This document shows, piece by piece, positions 52,214-61,032 of a stretch of 64,000 nt of DNA. Source of the stretch: Streptomyces sp. FIT100 (GTDB lineage Bacteria; Actinomycetota; Actinomycetes; Streptomycetales; Streptomycetaceae); NCBI RefSeq assembly GCF_024584805.1, contig NZ_CP075715.1:2282001-2346000 (forward strand). Reading direction: 5' to 3'. The notes beneath the pieces are model-generated. The model saw only the letters and a list, made by a program, of their open reading frames with translations, was not told the DNA's origin and did no database searches. Numbering within the stretch: the first letter of the stretch is position 1; the number at the start of each line of letters is the position of its first letter. A program made the translations under genes and the position numbers.

Positions 52214-53500
52214 GTGAGCTCGACCAATCGCACCGTGGTCGTCACCGGTATCGGCGCAACCACACCGCTGGGTGGCGACTCGGCATCGACCTGGGAAGGT
52301 CTGGTCGCGGGACGCTCCGGCGTCCGCCCGCTGGAGGGCGAACGCTTCGCCGACCTGCCCGTCCGTATCGCCGCCCCGGCGGCGGTGGACCCGTCCGAGG
52401 TCCTTCCCCGCCCGCTGGCGCGCAAGCTGGACCGCTCGGCCCAGTTCGCGCTGATCGCGGCCCGTGAGGCGTGGGCCGACGCCGGCTACACGGCCCCCGC
52501 CGGCACTGAGGCATCGGACGCCGACGCGTCGGGCCCGCAGATCGCCCCCGAGCGGCTCGGTGCCGTCATCGCCTCCGGCATCGGCGGTGTGACCACACTG
52601 CTCGACCAGTACGACGTGCTGAAGGAGAAGGGCGTACGCCGCGTCTCCCCGCACACCGTGCCGATGCTCATGCCCAACGGCCCCTCCGCCAACGTCGGCC
52701 TCGAGGTCAACGCCCAGGCGGGCGTGCACACTCCGGTCTCCGCCTGCGCCTCCGGCGCCGAGGCGATCGGTTACGCCGTCGAGATGATCCGCACCGGCCG
52801 CGCCGATGTCGTGGTCGCGGGCGGCACCGAGGCGGCGATCCACCCGCTGCCGGTCGCGGCCTTCGCCAACATGATGGCGATGTCCAAGAACAACGACGAG
52901 CCCGAGAAGGCGTCGCGCCCGTACGACAAGGCCCGTGACGGCTTCGTCCTCGGCGAGGGTGCGGGCGTCGTCGTGCTGGAGTCCGCGGAGCACGCGGCCG
53001 CGCGGGGCGCGAGGGTGTACTGCGAGGTGCTGGGCCAGGGTCTGTCCGCGGACAGCCACCACATCGCGCAGCCGGAGCCGACGGGCCGCGGTGTCGCGGC
53101 AGCCATGCAGAACCTGTTGGACAACACGGGTCTGAAGCCGTCCGAGGTGGTCCACCTCAACGCCCACGCGACCTCCACCCCGCAGGGCGACGTCGCCGAG
53201 ATCAAGGCGCTGCGCAAGGTGCTGGGCGACGACCTCGACCATGTCGCGGTCTCCGCCACGAAGTCGATGACGGGTCATCTGCTGGGCGGTGCGGGCGGCA
53301 TCGAGACCGTCGCGACGGTCCTGGCGCTGCACCACCGCATGGCCCCGCCGACCATCAACGTCGACGACCTCGACCCCGAGGTCGACGCGGACATCGTCCG
53401 CGACGAGCCGCGGAAGCTGCCCGAGGGCACGATCGCGGCGATCAACAACTCGTTCGGCTTCGGCGGCCACAACGTGGTGCTGGCGTTCCGGACGGTCTGA
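52214..53500 (+). CDS. fabF: Beta-ketoacyl-ACP synthase II
   Basis: A 428-residue elongation condensing enzyme. The Cys-His-His triad is visible: Cys about 177 in TPVSACASGAEAIGYA, first His in LNAHATSTPQGD (about 315), second His in KSMTGHLLGGAGGIE (about 353). A Lys active-site residue precedes it in SATKSMTG. NNSFGFGGHNVVLAF is the glycine-rich C-terminal signature. GTG 52214 follows GGAGAAAG. It ends the fab operon; a very strong hairpin lies 19 bases after the stop. Confidence 0.97.
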   Translation: MSSTNRTVVVTGIGATTPLGGDSASTWEGLVAGRSGVRPLEGERFADLPVRIAAPAAVDPSEVLPRPLARKLDRSAQFALIAAREAWADAGYTAPAGTEASDADASGPQIAPERLGAVIASGIGGVTTLLDQYDVLKEKGVRRVSPHTVPMLMPNGPSANVGLEVNAQAGVHTPVSACASGAEAIGYAVEMIRTGRADVVVAGGTEAAIHPLPVAAFANMMAMSKNNDEPEKASRPYDKARDGFVLGEGAGVVVLESAEHAAARGARVYCEVLGQGLSADSHHIAQPEPTGRGVAAAMQNLLDNTGLKPSEVVHLNAHATSTPQGDVAEIKALRKVLGDDLDHVAVSATKSMTGHLLGGAGGIETVATVLALHHRMAPPTINVDDLDPEVDADIVRDEPRKLPEGTIAAINNSFGFGGHNVVLAFRTV

Positions 53501-53518
53501 GCGACTCCGAGCAGCACG

Positions 53519-53555
53519 GACCGGGCCCGCCTCCGAAAGGGAGGCGGGCCCGGTC
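53519..53555 (+). terminator. Fab operon terminator
   Basis: GACCGGGCCCGCCTCC (53519-53534), GAAAG loop, and GGAGGCGGGCCCGGTC (53540-53555) form a perfect 16-bp stem. Outer bases CAGCA and TGCTG could extend it. Confidence 0.95.
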
Positions 53556-53652
53556 TGCTGTGTGCCGAAGAGGCTTCGTGCCGAGAGGGCTTTGTACCTG
53601 AGGGACTTGGTGCCTGAAGGGCTCGGTGCGCCAGGGGCTTGGTGCCGAGCGG

Positions 53653-54147
53653 TCAGACGACCTGGTGGAGCCAGCGGACCGGCGCGCCCTCGCCCGCGTA
53701 GCGGAACGGCTCCAGTTCGTCGTCCCACGGCTTCCCGAGCAGCCGGGAGATCTCCGCCTCCAGCTCCGTCTCCCCCTGCGCCGAACGGGCGAGTGCCGCC
53801 CGCAGCCGGTCCTCGGGGATGAGGATGTCGCCGTGGATGCCCGTGACGGCGTGGAAGATGCCGAGCTCGGGCGTGGCGCTGTAGCGCTCGCCCTCGGCCG
53901 TCGGGCAGGGTTCCGCGGTGACCTCGAAGCGCAGCATCTGCCAGCCGCGGAGCGCGGACGCGAGCTTGGAGGCCGTGCCGGGCTCGCCCTGCCAGGAGAA
54001 CTCGGCTCTCCATGTGCCCGGCGACGCCGGCTGCCGGATCCAGTCGAGCTGGACCCGTACCCCCAGCACGCCCGCGACCGCCCATTCGACGTGCGGGCAC
54101 AGCGCGCGTGGTGCGGAGTGAACGTACAGAACGCCGCGTGTCGTCAC
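53653..54147 (-). CDS. DUF3145 family protein
   Basis: A 164-residue protein of the actinobacterial DUF3145 family, of unknown function. It begins MTTRGVLYVHSAPRALCPHV, the family signature with Ser-Ala-P, and contains GTWRAEFSWQGEPGTASKLA, GWQMLRFEVTAEPCPTAEGE, and PELGIFHAVTGIHGDILIPE. GTG 54147 has GGAGG 5 bases upstream. The gene is convergent with fabF across the terminator; I recall the same neighbour in other streptomycetes. A link to lipid metabolism is only by association. Confidence 0.92.
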   Translation of the reverse strand: MTTRGVLYVHSAPRALCPHVEWAVAGVLGVRVQLDWIRQPASPGTWRAEFSWQGEPGTASKLASALRGWQMLRFEVTAEPCPTAEGERYSATPELGIFHAVTGIHGDILIPEDRLRAALARSAQGETELEAEISRLLGKPWDDELEPFRYAGEGAPVRWLHQVV

Positions 54148-54394
54148 CGGGACCTCCAGTGTGGGACGAGGTTCGCCTTTCCCAGCGGCCTCAGTAAACA
54201 GCATCGGGAGTAAAACTCCGCAAAACGGACAGCATGTGACGTGATGTAATTTACCGGAGCCGGCGGGCAAGGTGCCTCTGGTTCGACGGGGGCAAAGCTA
54301 CCGTGCGGCGGGGGCCGAGGTGTGTCGTACCGCCCGGTCGGAGGGCCGTACGCACCAAGCTTTCACCCGGCAGGACGCCTATGGGGAGGGCAGG

Positions 54395-55318
54395 ATGCGT
54401 GAAAAGCGGCGGAGCGGGCGAACACGTCTTCGGCCGCGTTCCGCCGTCGCCACGTTGACGGCGGCGGGGCTCGTCGGGCTCGCGGCGCTCACGGGCTGTG
54501 ACGGACAGCCCGGCGCCACCCGCGACGGCCGGCAGCCGCCCCGGCCCTCGCCCTCCCCCACGCCCGTCTGGGACCGCAGCCCCGCATCGGTGGCGGCCGT
54601 CGGTGACTCCATCACCCGCGGCTTCGACGCCTGCGAACTGCTCGCCGACTGCCCGGAGGCGTCGTGGGCCACGGGCACCGACACGGCGGTACGCAGCCTC
54701 GCGCAGCGGCTCCTCGGCCCGGCGTCCGCCGCCGAGCACAGCTGGAACCACGCGAGGACCGGCGCCCGTATGGCGGACCTGCCCGGCCAGATGACCCAGG
54801 CGGCGGCGCGCGGCCCGGAACTGGTCGCGGTGATGGTCGGCGCCAACGACGCCTGCCGGGCCAGACCGGAGCTGATGACTCCGGTCGCGGACTTCACCCG
54901 GTCCTTCACGGCGGCGATGGGCGCACTGCGCCGCACGGCGCCCAAGGCCCAGGTGTACGTGTCGAGCGTGCCGGACCTGATGCGGCTCTGGTCGACCGGG
55001 CGGGGCAACCCGCTCGGCCGGCAGATCTGGAAACTGGGCATCTGCGCCTCGATGCTGGGGAACGCGGAGGACATGAGCGAGGTCGCGCAGACGCGGCGCG
55101 CCCGGGTGCACGACCGGGTGGTCGCCTACAACGAGGCGCTGAAGAGCGTCTGCGCGAAGGACCGGCTCTGCCGGTACGACGGCGGGGCTGTCTTCGACTA
55201 CCGCTTCACCGGCAGGCAGTTGAGCCACTGGGACTGGTTCCATCCGAGCAAGGACGGCCAGAGCCGGCTGGCGGAGATCGCCTACCGCAACGTGACGTCG
55301 TCGAGACCGCCGCGCTGA
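54395..55318 (+). CDS. SGNH/GDSL-family lipoprotein
   Basis: A 307-residue exported esterase or lipase-like protein. The signal ends in a lipobox, LVGLAALTGC, with Cys at about 35. Block I is VAAVGDSITRGFDACELL (nucleophile Ser), block II Gly is near HARTGARMADLPGQ, block III is AVMVGANDACRARPEL with Asn, and block V is LSHWDWFHPSKDGQSRLAEI with the Asp and His of the D-x-x-H pair. Cysteines at DACELLADCPE and KSVCAKDRLC are placed for disulphides. ATG 54395 follows GGGGAGGG. Substrate is unknown; it converges with GH3. Confidence 0.92.
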   Translation: MREKRRSGRTRLRPRSAVATLTAAGLVGLAALTGCDGQPGATRDGRQPPRPSPSPTPVWDRSPASVAAVGDSITRGFDACELLADCPEASWATGTDTAVRSLAQRLLGPASAAEHSWNHARTGARMADLPGQMTQAAARGPELVAVMVGANDACRARPELMTPVADFTRSFTAAMGALRRTAPKAQVYVSSVPDLMRLWSTGRGNPLGRQIWKLGICASMLGNAEDMSEVAQTRRARVHDRVVAYNEALKSVCAKDRLCRYDGGAVFDYRFTGRQLSHWDWFHPSKDGQSRLAEIAYRNVTSSRPPR

Positions 55319-55343
55319 CCCGGCACGGCGCCCGGAGCCGTAC

Positions 55344-55377
55344 GCCCCGGGGCGGTTGTCAGGGACCGCCCCGGGGC
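55344..55377. terminator. Bidirectional terminator
   Basis: GCCCCGGGGCGGT and ACCGCCCCGGGGC form a perfect 13-bp stem with an 8-base loop, between the convergent SGNH and GH3 genes. Confidence 0.85.
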
Positions 55378-55425
55378 CGCTGTCCCCGGCGGGGGCTCGG
55401 CTCGCCATGCGGTGGGTCACCCGTC

Positions 55426-55485
55426 CGGCGTCACGACCGGCGTCACGACCGGCGTCACGTCGGGCGTCACGACCGCCGTCACGAC
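55426..55485. repeat. 12-nt tandem repeat, five copies
   Basis: Five units close to CGGCGTCACGAC, the last overlapping the GH3 stop codon (55479-55481). The rest lies just beyond the gene's 3' end. Confidence 0.85.
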
Positions 55486-57941
55486 ACGTCCAGCGCCACG
55501 GCCAGGCGGGGGTCGTCGAGGGCGTGGGAGGCATGGACCTCGTACGAGCCCGGGACGAAGGTCCAGGATCCCGACTCCTCGTCCCAGATCTCGAAGGCGC
55601 GCCGCGGCAGGGGGATTTCCACCTCCGTGCGCTCGCCGGGCGCGGCCTCGACGGTCGCGAAGGCGGCCAGCCAGCGTCGCGGGCGCCCGACGCCGTCCCT
55701 GGTGGGGGCCAGATAGATCTGGACGGTCTCACGGCCGGCGCGTGCACCGCTGTTGCGCAGGCGGACCCTGGCGGAGGCGGGCGTGGCCTCCAGGGACTCG
55801 TACGTCCATGTGGTGTAGCCGAGGCCGTGGCCGAAGGCGTACGCGGGCGGCGTCGCACTCCTGTCCCAGGCGCGGTAGCCGATGAACAGGCCCTCACGGT
55901 AGGAGAGCCGGCCGTCGGTGGGGGCGACCTCGGTGACGGGGGCGTCGGCGAGCGCGGCCGGCCAGGTGGTGGGGAGGCGGCCGCCGGGCTCCTCCGTGCC
56001 GAGGAGGACGTCGGCGAGGGCGGCGCCGCCCTCCTGTCCGGGGAACCAGCCGAGCAGGACCGCGGCGACGTCGTCGCGCCAGGGCAGTTCGACGGGCGAG
56101 CCCGCGTTGACGACCACCACCGTGTTCGGCTGGGCGGCGGCGACGGCGCGGACGAGATCGTCCTGGCGGCCGGGGAGGCGCAGGTCGGTGCGGTCGAAGC
56201 CCTCGGACTCGACGCGCTCGGTGGTGGCGACGACCACCACGGCGGTGTCGGCGGCCCGCGCCGCCTCGGCGGCCTCGGCGATCAGCTCGTCGGCGTCCCG
56301 CTGCGGCCCGAGGTGGAGGAAGGAGAACATGACCGCGGGCAGCGGGGCGTCGGCGATGTCGCCGACCGTGTGCCGCAGGGAGACCTCGACGGGGACGCCC
56401 GCGGTGAGGGCGACGCGCCCGCGCTCGTTCGGCGCGCCGAAGAACGCCTCGAACGGGTCGGACTCACTGCCCAGTTCCTGGACGCCGTCCCACAGCACCT
56501 CGCCCCCGACGCTCAGCGTGAAGCCGCCGAGGCCGCGCGTGCCGAAGGAGTGCTCGCCGCTCTCGCGCGGGGTGAAGCTGCCGGTGACCTCGACGGAGTG
56601 CAGCGTCTCGTAGGCGACGCCGTCGGGCAGGTCGTCGCCGAGCCACTGCACCTGGCCGCCCGGCAGCGATCCCTCGCCGAGGACCGCGCCGCTCGCGTCG
56701 CGGCAGACGGCGCGCAGCTCGAAGCCCTGGTCGGCGGGGGTGAGTTCGTCGCTCGGGTCGGCGCCGACGGCGTAGGTGAGTGTGCCGTCCGGGAGCGCGG
56801 CGGTGAGGCCGTCGAGCGGGGAGACGATCCGTTCGGGGAAGACGGTGGCAGAGCCTCCGCCGAGGACGCGGGCGTCGCGGGCGGCGGCTCCGACGAGGGC
56901 GACCGTGCGGACGCGGGCGGGGTCGATCGGGAGCGCGCCACGCTCGTTGCGTACGAGCACGAAGGCGCGGTGCGCGATCTCTCGGGCCAGGGCGTGGCCG
57001 TCGATCCGGGCGGGGAGCTCCGCTTCGGCGACGGCGGGTCCGACGCCGTCGAGGGCGCCGGTGCGGGCGGCCAGCCGCAGGACGTTGCGCACGGCGCCGT
57101 CGACGACGGACTCCGGCACCTCGCCACTGCGGACGGCCGCGGCGAGGGCTTCGCCGTACACGGTCCGCGGGCCGGGCATGGCGACGTCGAGGCCGCCGAG
57201 GACCGCGCCGGCCGTGGAGCGGGCGGCCATCCAGTCCGAGACGATGTACCCGTCGAAGCCCCATTCGCCGCGCAGGACCTCGTTCTGCAGATACCGGTGC
57301 TCGGTCATCGTCGAGCCGTTGACCTGGTTGTAGGCGGCCATGATGCCCCACGGGTGGGCGTTCTTGACGATCGCCTCGAAGGGGGCGAGGTAGAGCTCGC
57401 GCAGCGGTCGCGGGGTGATGACGTTGTCGACGGTGAAGCGGTCGGTCTCCGCGTCGTTGCCGACGAAGTGCTTGACGGTCGTGCCGACCCCGCCGTCCTG
57501 GACGCCGGCGACATAGCCGGTGCCGATCTCGCCGGTCAGACAGGGGTCTTCGCTGTAGCACTCGAAGTGGCGGCCGCCGAGCGGCGAGCGGTGCAGATTG
57601 ACGGTCGGCGCGAGGAGCACGTGGACGCCCTTGCGTCGGGCCTCCTGGGCGAGGAGCCGGCCGGCGCGGCGGGCGAGGGCCGGGTCCCAGGTGGCGGCGA
57701 GCGCGGTCGGGGAGGGGAGGGCGACGGAGGGGTCGTCGGCGGTCCAGCGCACCCCGCGGACGCCGACCGGCCCGTCCGACATGACGAGCGATTTCAGGCC
57801 GATCTCGGGCAGCGCCGGGAGCGACCACATGTCCCGGCCGGCCAGCAGCCGGGCCTTGGCGTCCAGATCGAGCTTGCCGAGTGCGGCCTCGATCGCGTCG
57901 GCGTACGCGGGAGCGGGGACGGGGGCGGGGGCGTCTGCCAC
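55479..57941 (-). CDS. Beta-glucosidase, glycoside hydrolase family 3
   Basis: An 820-residue enzyme that removes terminal beta-linked glucose or similar sugars. The family-3 barrel contains GLKSLVMSDGPVGVRG, GGRHFECYSEDPCLTGEIG and VGTTVKHFVGNDAETDR; the nucleophile Asp, about residue 236, lies in FDGYIVSDWMAARST. The C-terminal sandwich follows with a PA14-like insertion around FTPRESGEHSFGTRGLGGF, then NTVVVVNAGSPVELPW and a fibronectin-III-type end. There is no signal peptide, so it is cytoplasmic and probably handles imported oligosaccharides. GTG 57941 has GAGGAGG 7 bases upstream. Divergent TetR gene and palindrome suggest regulation by that repressor. Confidence 0.95.
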   Translation of the reverse strand: MADAPAPVPAPAYADAIEAALGKLDLDAKARLLAGRDMWSLPALPEIGLKSLVMSDGPVGVRGVRWTADDPSVALPSPTALAATWDPALARRAGRLLAQEARRKGVHVLLAPTVNLHRSPLGGRHFECYSEDPCLTGEIGTGYVAGVQDGGVGTTVKHFVGNDAETDRFTVDNVITPRPLRELYLAPFEAIVKNAHPWGIMAAYNQVNGSTMTEHRYLQNEVLRGEWGFDGYIVSDWMAARSTAGAVLGGLDVAMPGPRTVYGEALAAAVRSGEVPESVVDGAVRNVLRLAARTGALDGVGPAVAEAELPARIDGHALAREIAHRAFVLVRNERGALPIDPARVRTVALVGAAARDARVLGGGSATVFPERIVSPLDGLTAALPDGTLTYAVGADPSDELTPADQGFELRAVCRDASGAVLGEGSLPGGQVQWLGDDLPDGVAYETLHSVEVTGSFTPRESGEHSFGTRGLGGFTLSVGGEVLWDGVQELGSESDPFEAFFGAPNERGRVALTAGVPVEVSLRHTVGDIADAPLPAVMFSFLHLGPQRDADELIAEAAEAARAADTAVVVVATTERVESEGFDRTDLRLPGRQDDLVRAVAAAQPNTVVVVNAGSPVELPWRDDVAAVLLGWFPGQEGGAALADVLLGTEEPGGRLPTTWPAALADAPVTEVAPTDGRLSYREGLFIGYRAWDRSATPPAYAFGHGLGYTTWTYESLEATPASARVRLRNSGARAGRETVQIYLAPTRDGVGRPRRWLAAFATVEAAPGERTEVEIPLPRRAFEIWDEESGSWTFVPGSYEVHASHALDDPRLAVALDVS

Positions 57942-57990
57942 GGCCGTGCCTCCTCGTTGAGGGTCGTGTGGGTGCCGCCATAGTGGACCC

Positions 57991-58004
57991 ATTCACCTGT
58001 GAAT
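57991..58004. promoter_or_regulatory. Palindrome between GH3 and tetR
   Basis: ATTCACCTGTGAAT is a perfect 14-bp palindrome apart from its CT centre, in the AT-rich divergent gap 50 bases from the GH3 start and 86 bases from the tetR start. It is a likely TetR operator. Confidence 0.6.
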
Positions 58005-58089
58005 CGGTAGGCTTCGTTATTCTTTCGAGATTTTATGATGGCGTACGGTCCTGCTGGCAGGCACACGGAAGAGGGAACGGGGCGCATCG

Positions 58090-58656
58090 ATGGCCAGGGC
58101 CAGGAGCGAGGAAAGGCGCGCGGAGATCCTGCGGGCCGCCCTCGAAGTCATCGCCGAGCGCGGCTACCGGGGCGCGTCCCTCGCCGCCGTCGCCGAGCGG
58201 GTCGGCCTCACCCAGCAGGGCCTGCTGCACTACTTCCCCACCAAGGAGGCGCTGCTCGTCGCCGTGCTGGAGAAGCGCGACCAGTGGGACACCAGCGGCT
58301 ACCGCCGCTCCCCCGACGGCTGGCGGCTGGAACTGCTCGCCTCCCTCGTCGAGTACAACGCGATGCGCCCCGGCATCGTGCAGACCTTCTCCGCGCTGCT
58401 CGGCGAGAGCGTCACGGAGGACCATCCGGCACGTGAGTTCTTCACCCGCCGCTACGGCCAGGTGCGCTCCGAGATGGCCGCCGTGCTGCGCGCCGAGTAC
58501 GGCGCCCGGCTGCCCTCCGGGCTCACTCCGGAGGAGGCGGCCCCGCTGCTGGTGGCGGTCCTGGACGGGCTCCAGTACCAGTGGCTGCTCGCTCCGGACG
58601 AGGTGGACATGCCCACGGTGTTCCGCGCCTTCCTGAAACTGCTGGGGAATCACTAG
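58090..58656 (+). CDS. TetR family regulator, likely of the GH3 gene
   Basis: A 188-residue TetR-type repressor. Its helix-turn-helix is RRAEILRAALEVIAERGYRG, ASLAAVAERVGLTQQGLLHY, FPTKEALLVAVLEKRDQWD (about 8-65). The ligand domain has MRPGIVQTFSALLGESVTED, REFFTRRYGQVRSEMAAVLR and EEAAPLLVAVLDGLQYQWLL. The Gln-Gln-Gly-Leu-Leu-His-Tyr-Phe recognition helix is typical of regulators linked to sugar or glucosidase genes in streptomycetes. ATG 58090 follows GGGAACGGGGCGC. It is divergent from GH3 with a clear palindrome between them. Confidence 0.93.
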   Translation: MARARSEERRAEILRAALEVIAERGYRGASLAAVAERVGLTQQGLLHYFPTKEALLVAVLEKRDQWDTSGYRRSPDGWRLELLASLVEYNAMRPGIVQTFSALLGESVTEDHPAREFFTRRYGQVRSEMAAVLRAEYGARLPSGLTPEEAAPLLVAVLDGLQYQWLLAPDEVDMPTVFRAFLKLLGNH

Positions 58657-58730
58657 GTCCCCTCTGGTCACCGCCCAACTCCCTCCCGATACTGGCGACT
58701 TCGAACACGCCAAGGAAAAGGGGAACAGGG

Positions 58731-60026
58731 GTGCGGAGGACACTGGGCGTCCTGATGGTCTCGGCGGTGGCGGGCACGATGCTCGGCACGGCGCCGGCGG
58801 GCGCGGCCGGGGCACCGGCCGCCGTCGCCACGGTGGAGGAGCAGCGGCTCGACCGGGCCGTGCCGCAGGAGATACTGCGGCGCAGCGGATTCGACTCCGT
58901 GGCACCGCGGTTCACGCGGGCGCTGCGGTCGGCCGGCTCGTACGCCGATGCCGAGCGGGTGGTCGAGCGGCACGGCGCCGGGCTGTGGCGGCGGGCCGTC
59001 GACCGGGCCCAGGGAAAGGGGCCGGTGCGGGGCGATCTGAGCCGGGGCGACGACCGGCCGCTGTACTGGGCACGGCTCGCGATGGCGCGGGAACTGCGCC
59101 AGTGGCAGCCCGCGTTCGGGCCGACCGAGGCCGACCGGGCACGGCTGCTCGACCGGCTCGAACAGACCTCGCGCGGCCAGGACTCGCTCGACTTCCCGCG
59201 CGCCAACGGCGCCAAGGGCATCAACGACACCAAGGGCGTCAAGGGCATCAAGCGGATCGTGGTGACCGGCTTCGACCCCTTCACGCTGGACCGCGACATA
59301 CGGATCAGCAACCCGAGCGGGGCGACGGCGCTCAGCCTCGACGGCACCTGGATACGGACGGCCGACGGCACCCCGGCCCGCATAGAGGCCGCCGTCTTCC
59401 CCGTCCGCTGGAGCGACTTCGCGGCGGGCACGGTCGAGCGGGCCCTGCGCCCGCAGCTGCCGGGCGCCGATCTGGTCACGACGGTGAGCCAGGGCCGTGT
59501 CGGCCGCTTCGACGTCGAGCGCACCAACGGCGCCTGGCGCGGCAGCTTCCCGGACAACGAGAACCTGTCCCGCACCGGGACCGTGCCGGTCGACGACCCG
59601 GCGTCGCAGCCGCAGTGGACCTCGACGACGCTCCCGTACGCCGCGATCGTCGCGGCCTCCACGGGCCGCTTCCCGGTCTACGACAACACCTCCGTCACGG
59701 AGATACCGGCAGGGGCCACCGAGCCCGTGGTCCGCCCCGACGGCCCGACACCCGGCTCGGCGGCCCGTGCAGGAGGCGGAGGCGACTACCTCTCCAACGA
59801 GATCGCCTACCGGGCGACGCTGCTGCGCGACCGGCTCGGCCTGGGCACCGCCCTGGCCGGCGGACATGTCCACACCCCGGTGCTCCAGTTCGGCAGCGGC
59901 AACACCGACCCGGCGACGGGCACGGTGACCGACCCGGAGTTCGAGCGCAACCGGCAGGACATCGTCGCCCAGGTGCGGGCGATCGTCACCACTGCCGCGA
60001 GCGCTGCCGGGGGCGCGGGCGCGTAG
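58731..60026 (+). CDS. Secreted pyroglutamyl-peptidase-like protein, catalytic Cys replaced by Ser
   Basis: A 431-residue exported protein. GTG 58731 gives a signal, VRRTLGVLMVSAVAGTMLGT, ending near AGAAGAPA. Residues 35-165 form a helical N-terminal region. From about residue 175 the pyroglutamyl peptidase (C15) fold starts with RIVVTGFDPFTLDRDIRISN. The Glu region is SQGRVGRFDVERTNGAWRG. The segment that holds the nucleophile in classical enzymes, Y-x-C-N, reads GGGGDYLSNEIAYRATLLRD, with Ser where Cys should be. The His region is LAGGHVHTPVLQFGSGN. It may be a serine-type peptidase, or inactive and binding only. Ordinary Pcp enzymes are about 215 residues and cytoplasmic. Confidence 0.85.
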   Translation: MRRTLGVLMVSAVAGTMLGTAPAGAAGAPAAVATVEEQRLDRAVPQEILRRSGFDSVAPRFTRALRSAGSYADAERVVERHGAGLWRRAVDRAQGKGPVRGDLSRGDDRPLYWARLAMARELRQWQPAFGPTEADRARLLDRLEQTSRGQDSLDFPRANGAKGINDTKGVKGIKRIVVTGFDPFTLDRDIRISNPSGATALSLDGTWIRTADGTPARIEAAVFPVRWSDFAAGTVERALRPQLPGADLVTTVSQGRVGRFDVERTNGAWRGSFPDNENLSRTGTVPVDDPASQPQWTSTTLPYAAIVAASTGRFPVYDNTSVTEIPAGATEPVVRPDGPTPGSAARAGGGGDYLSNEIAYRATLLRDRLGLGTALAGGHVHTPVLQFGSGNTDPATGTVTDPEFERNRQDIVAQVRAIVTTAASAAGGAGA

Positions 60027-60056
60027 GCACGGCCAACCGGGCGGCCGCGGGCGCGG

Positions 60057-60872
60057 TCAGCGGCCCGGCTTGTCGAAGGAGAGCGGGCCGCCGCCCGCCA
60101 CCGGCTCCGGGCCGGGGGCGGGCCCCGGCTCACCCCGGGGTGCCGTCAGGTCGCGGACGAGGAGCGTCGCTCCCGCCACCGCACCCGGCATCAGGAAGAC
60201 GGCGACCAGGGGGACGAGGAAGGAGAGGGTGAGCGGGACGCCGAAACCGAGGACGAGCAGGCGGCGGGCGCGCAGCAGTGCGAGGCGGTCCTTCAGCGCG
60301 ACACCGCGCCGCTGGAGCGCGACCGCCGTGAGCTCGTGGGCGAGGAAGAAACCGGAGACGCAGAACCCGATCACGGGGACCACGGTCTGCCCGACGACGG
60401 GGATGAAGCCGAGCGCGAACAGCAGCACGCCGTACAGCGCGACCCGCAGCAGCACACGGAGGCTGTCGCGCGCCGAGATCCACAGCTCGCGCCAGAGCGG
60501 CAGCCCGGACTCGGGCACCTCGCCGCCCTCGGTCCTGTCGACCTGCTCGGAGAGCGACTCGTAGAACGGCTGCCCGACCAGCAGGGTCACGGCGGTGAAG
60601 GTGATCACGGCGAGGAAGAGGCCGAAGGCGAAGACGAGCCCGGTGAGGAAGCCCCGGAAGAGGCCCTGCCACGGCGAGGACCAGCCGTCGGCGAACGGTG
60701 TCGACCAGCCCACGAAGTCATCGGCGCCGTAGCCGAGCCCGACCAGCGCGCCGGCGTACAGCAGCAGGGTGATCAGCCCGGGAAGCAGCCCGAAGCCGAG
60801 CCACCGGCCGTGCCGGCCGACCCACCGCTGGCCCTTCACCAAGTAGCTGAAGCCCACTCCGAGATCACGCAT
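60057..60872 (-). CDS. EI24 domain membrane protein
   Basis: A 271-residue membrane protein of the EI24/CysZ-like family. It begins MRDLGVGFSYLVKGQRWVGR and has about six hydrophobic segments, including WLGFGLLPGLITLLLYAGAL, GFLTGLVFAFGLFLAVITFT, RVALYGVLLFALGFIPVVGQ, IGFCVSGFFLAHELTAVALQ and VPLTLSFLVPLVAVFLMPGA. The motif F-x-P-V-V-G-Q-T is shared with CysZ sulfate permeases and EI24 proteins. A role in sulfate uptake is possible but no cys genes are adjacent. ATG 60872 lies 10 bases after TAGGGT, suggesting a short leader. Confidence 0.9.
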   Translation of the reverse strand: MRDLGVGFSYLVKGQRWVGRHGRWLGFGLLPGLITLLLYAGALVGLGYGADDFVGWSTPFADGWSSPWQGLFRGFLTGLVFAFGLFLAVITFTAVTLLVGQPFYESLSEQVDRTEGGEVPESGLPLWRELWISARDSLRVLLRVALYGVLLFALGFIPVVGQTVVPVIGFCVSGFFLAHELTAVALQRRGVALKDRLALLRARRLLVLGFGVPLTLSFLVPLVAVFLMPGAVAGATLLVRDLTAPRGEPGPAPGPEPVAGGGPLSFDKPGR

Positions 60873-61032
60873 GCCGATCACCCTATCGGGAGGCCGGAAA
60901 GCGCCGCCGGTGCGGTGCGGATGGGGGGCACATGACCCGTATGCCCCACAAGGCTCTCTTGTTGTCGGGGGGTTGAGCCGGTAGACCCTGCGTACCGATC
61001 GCTTCCCGTCCCCCCCGGAGGTCCGTACGCGC

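Noticed and set aside
55356..57983. An 875-codon plus-strand frame opposite the GH3 gene
   Set aside because: Val/Gly/Asp-rich shadow frame; GH3 motifs on the other strand are unambiguous.
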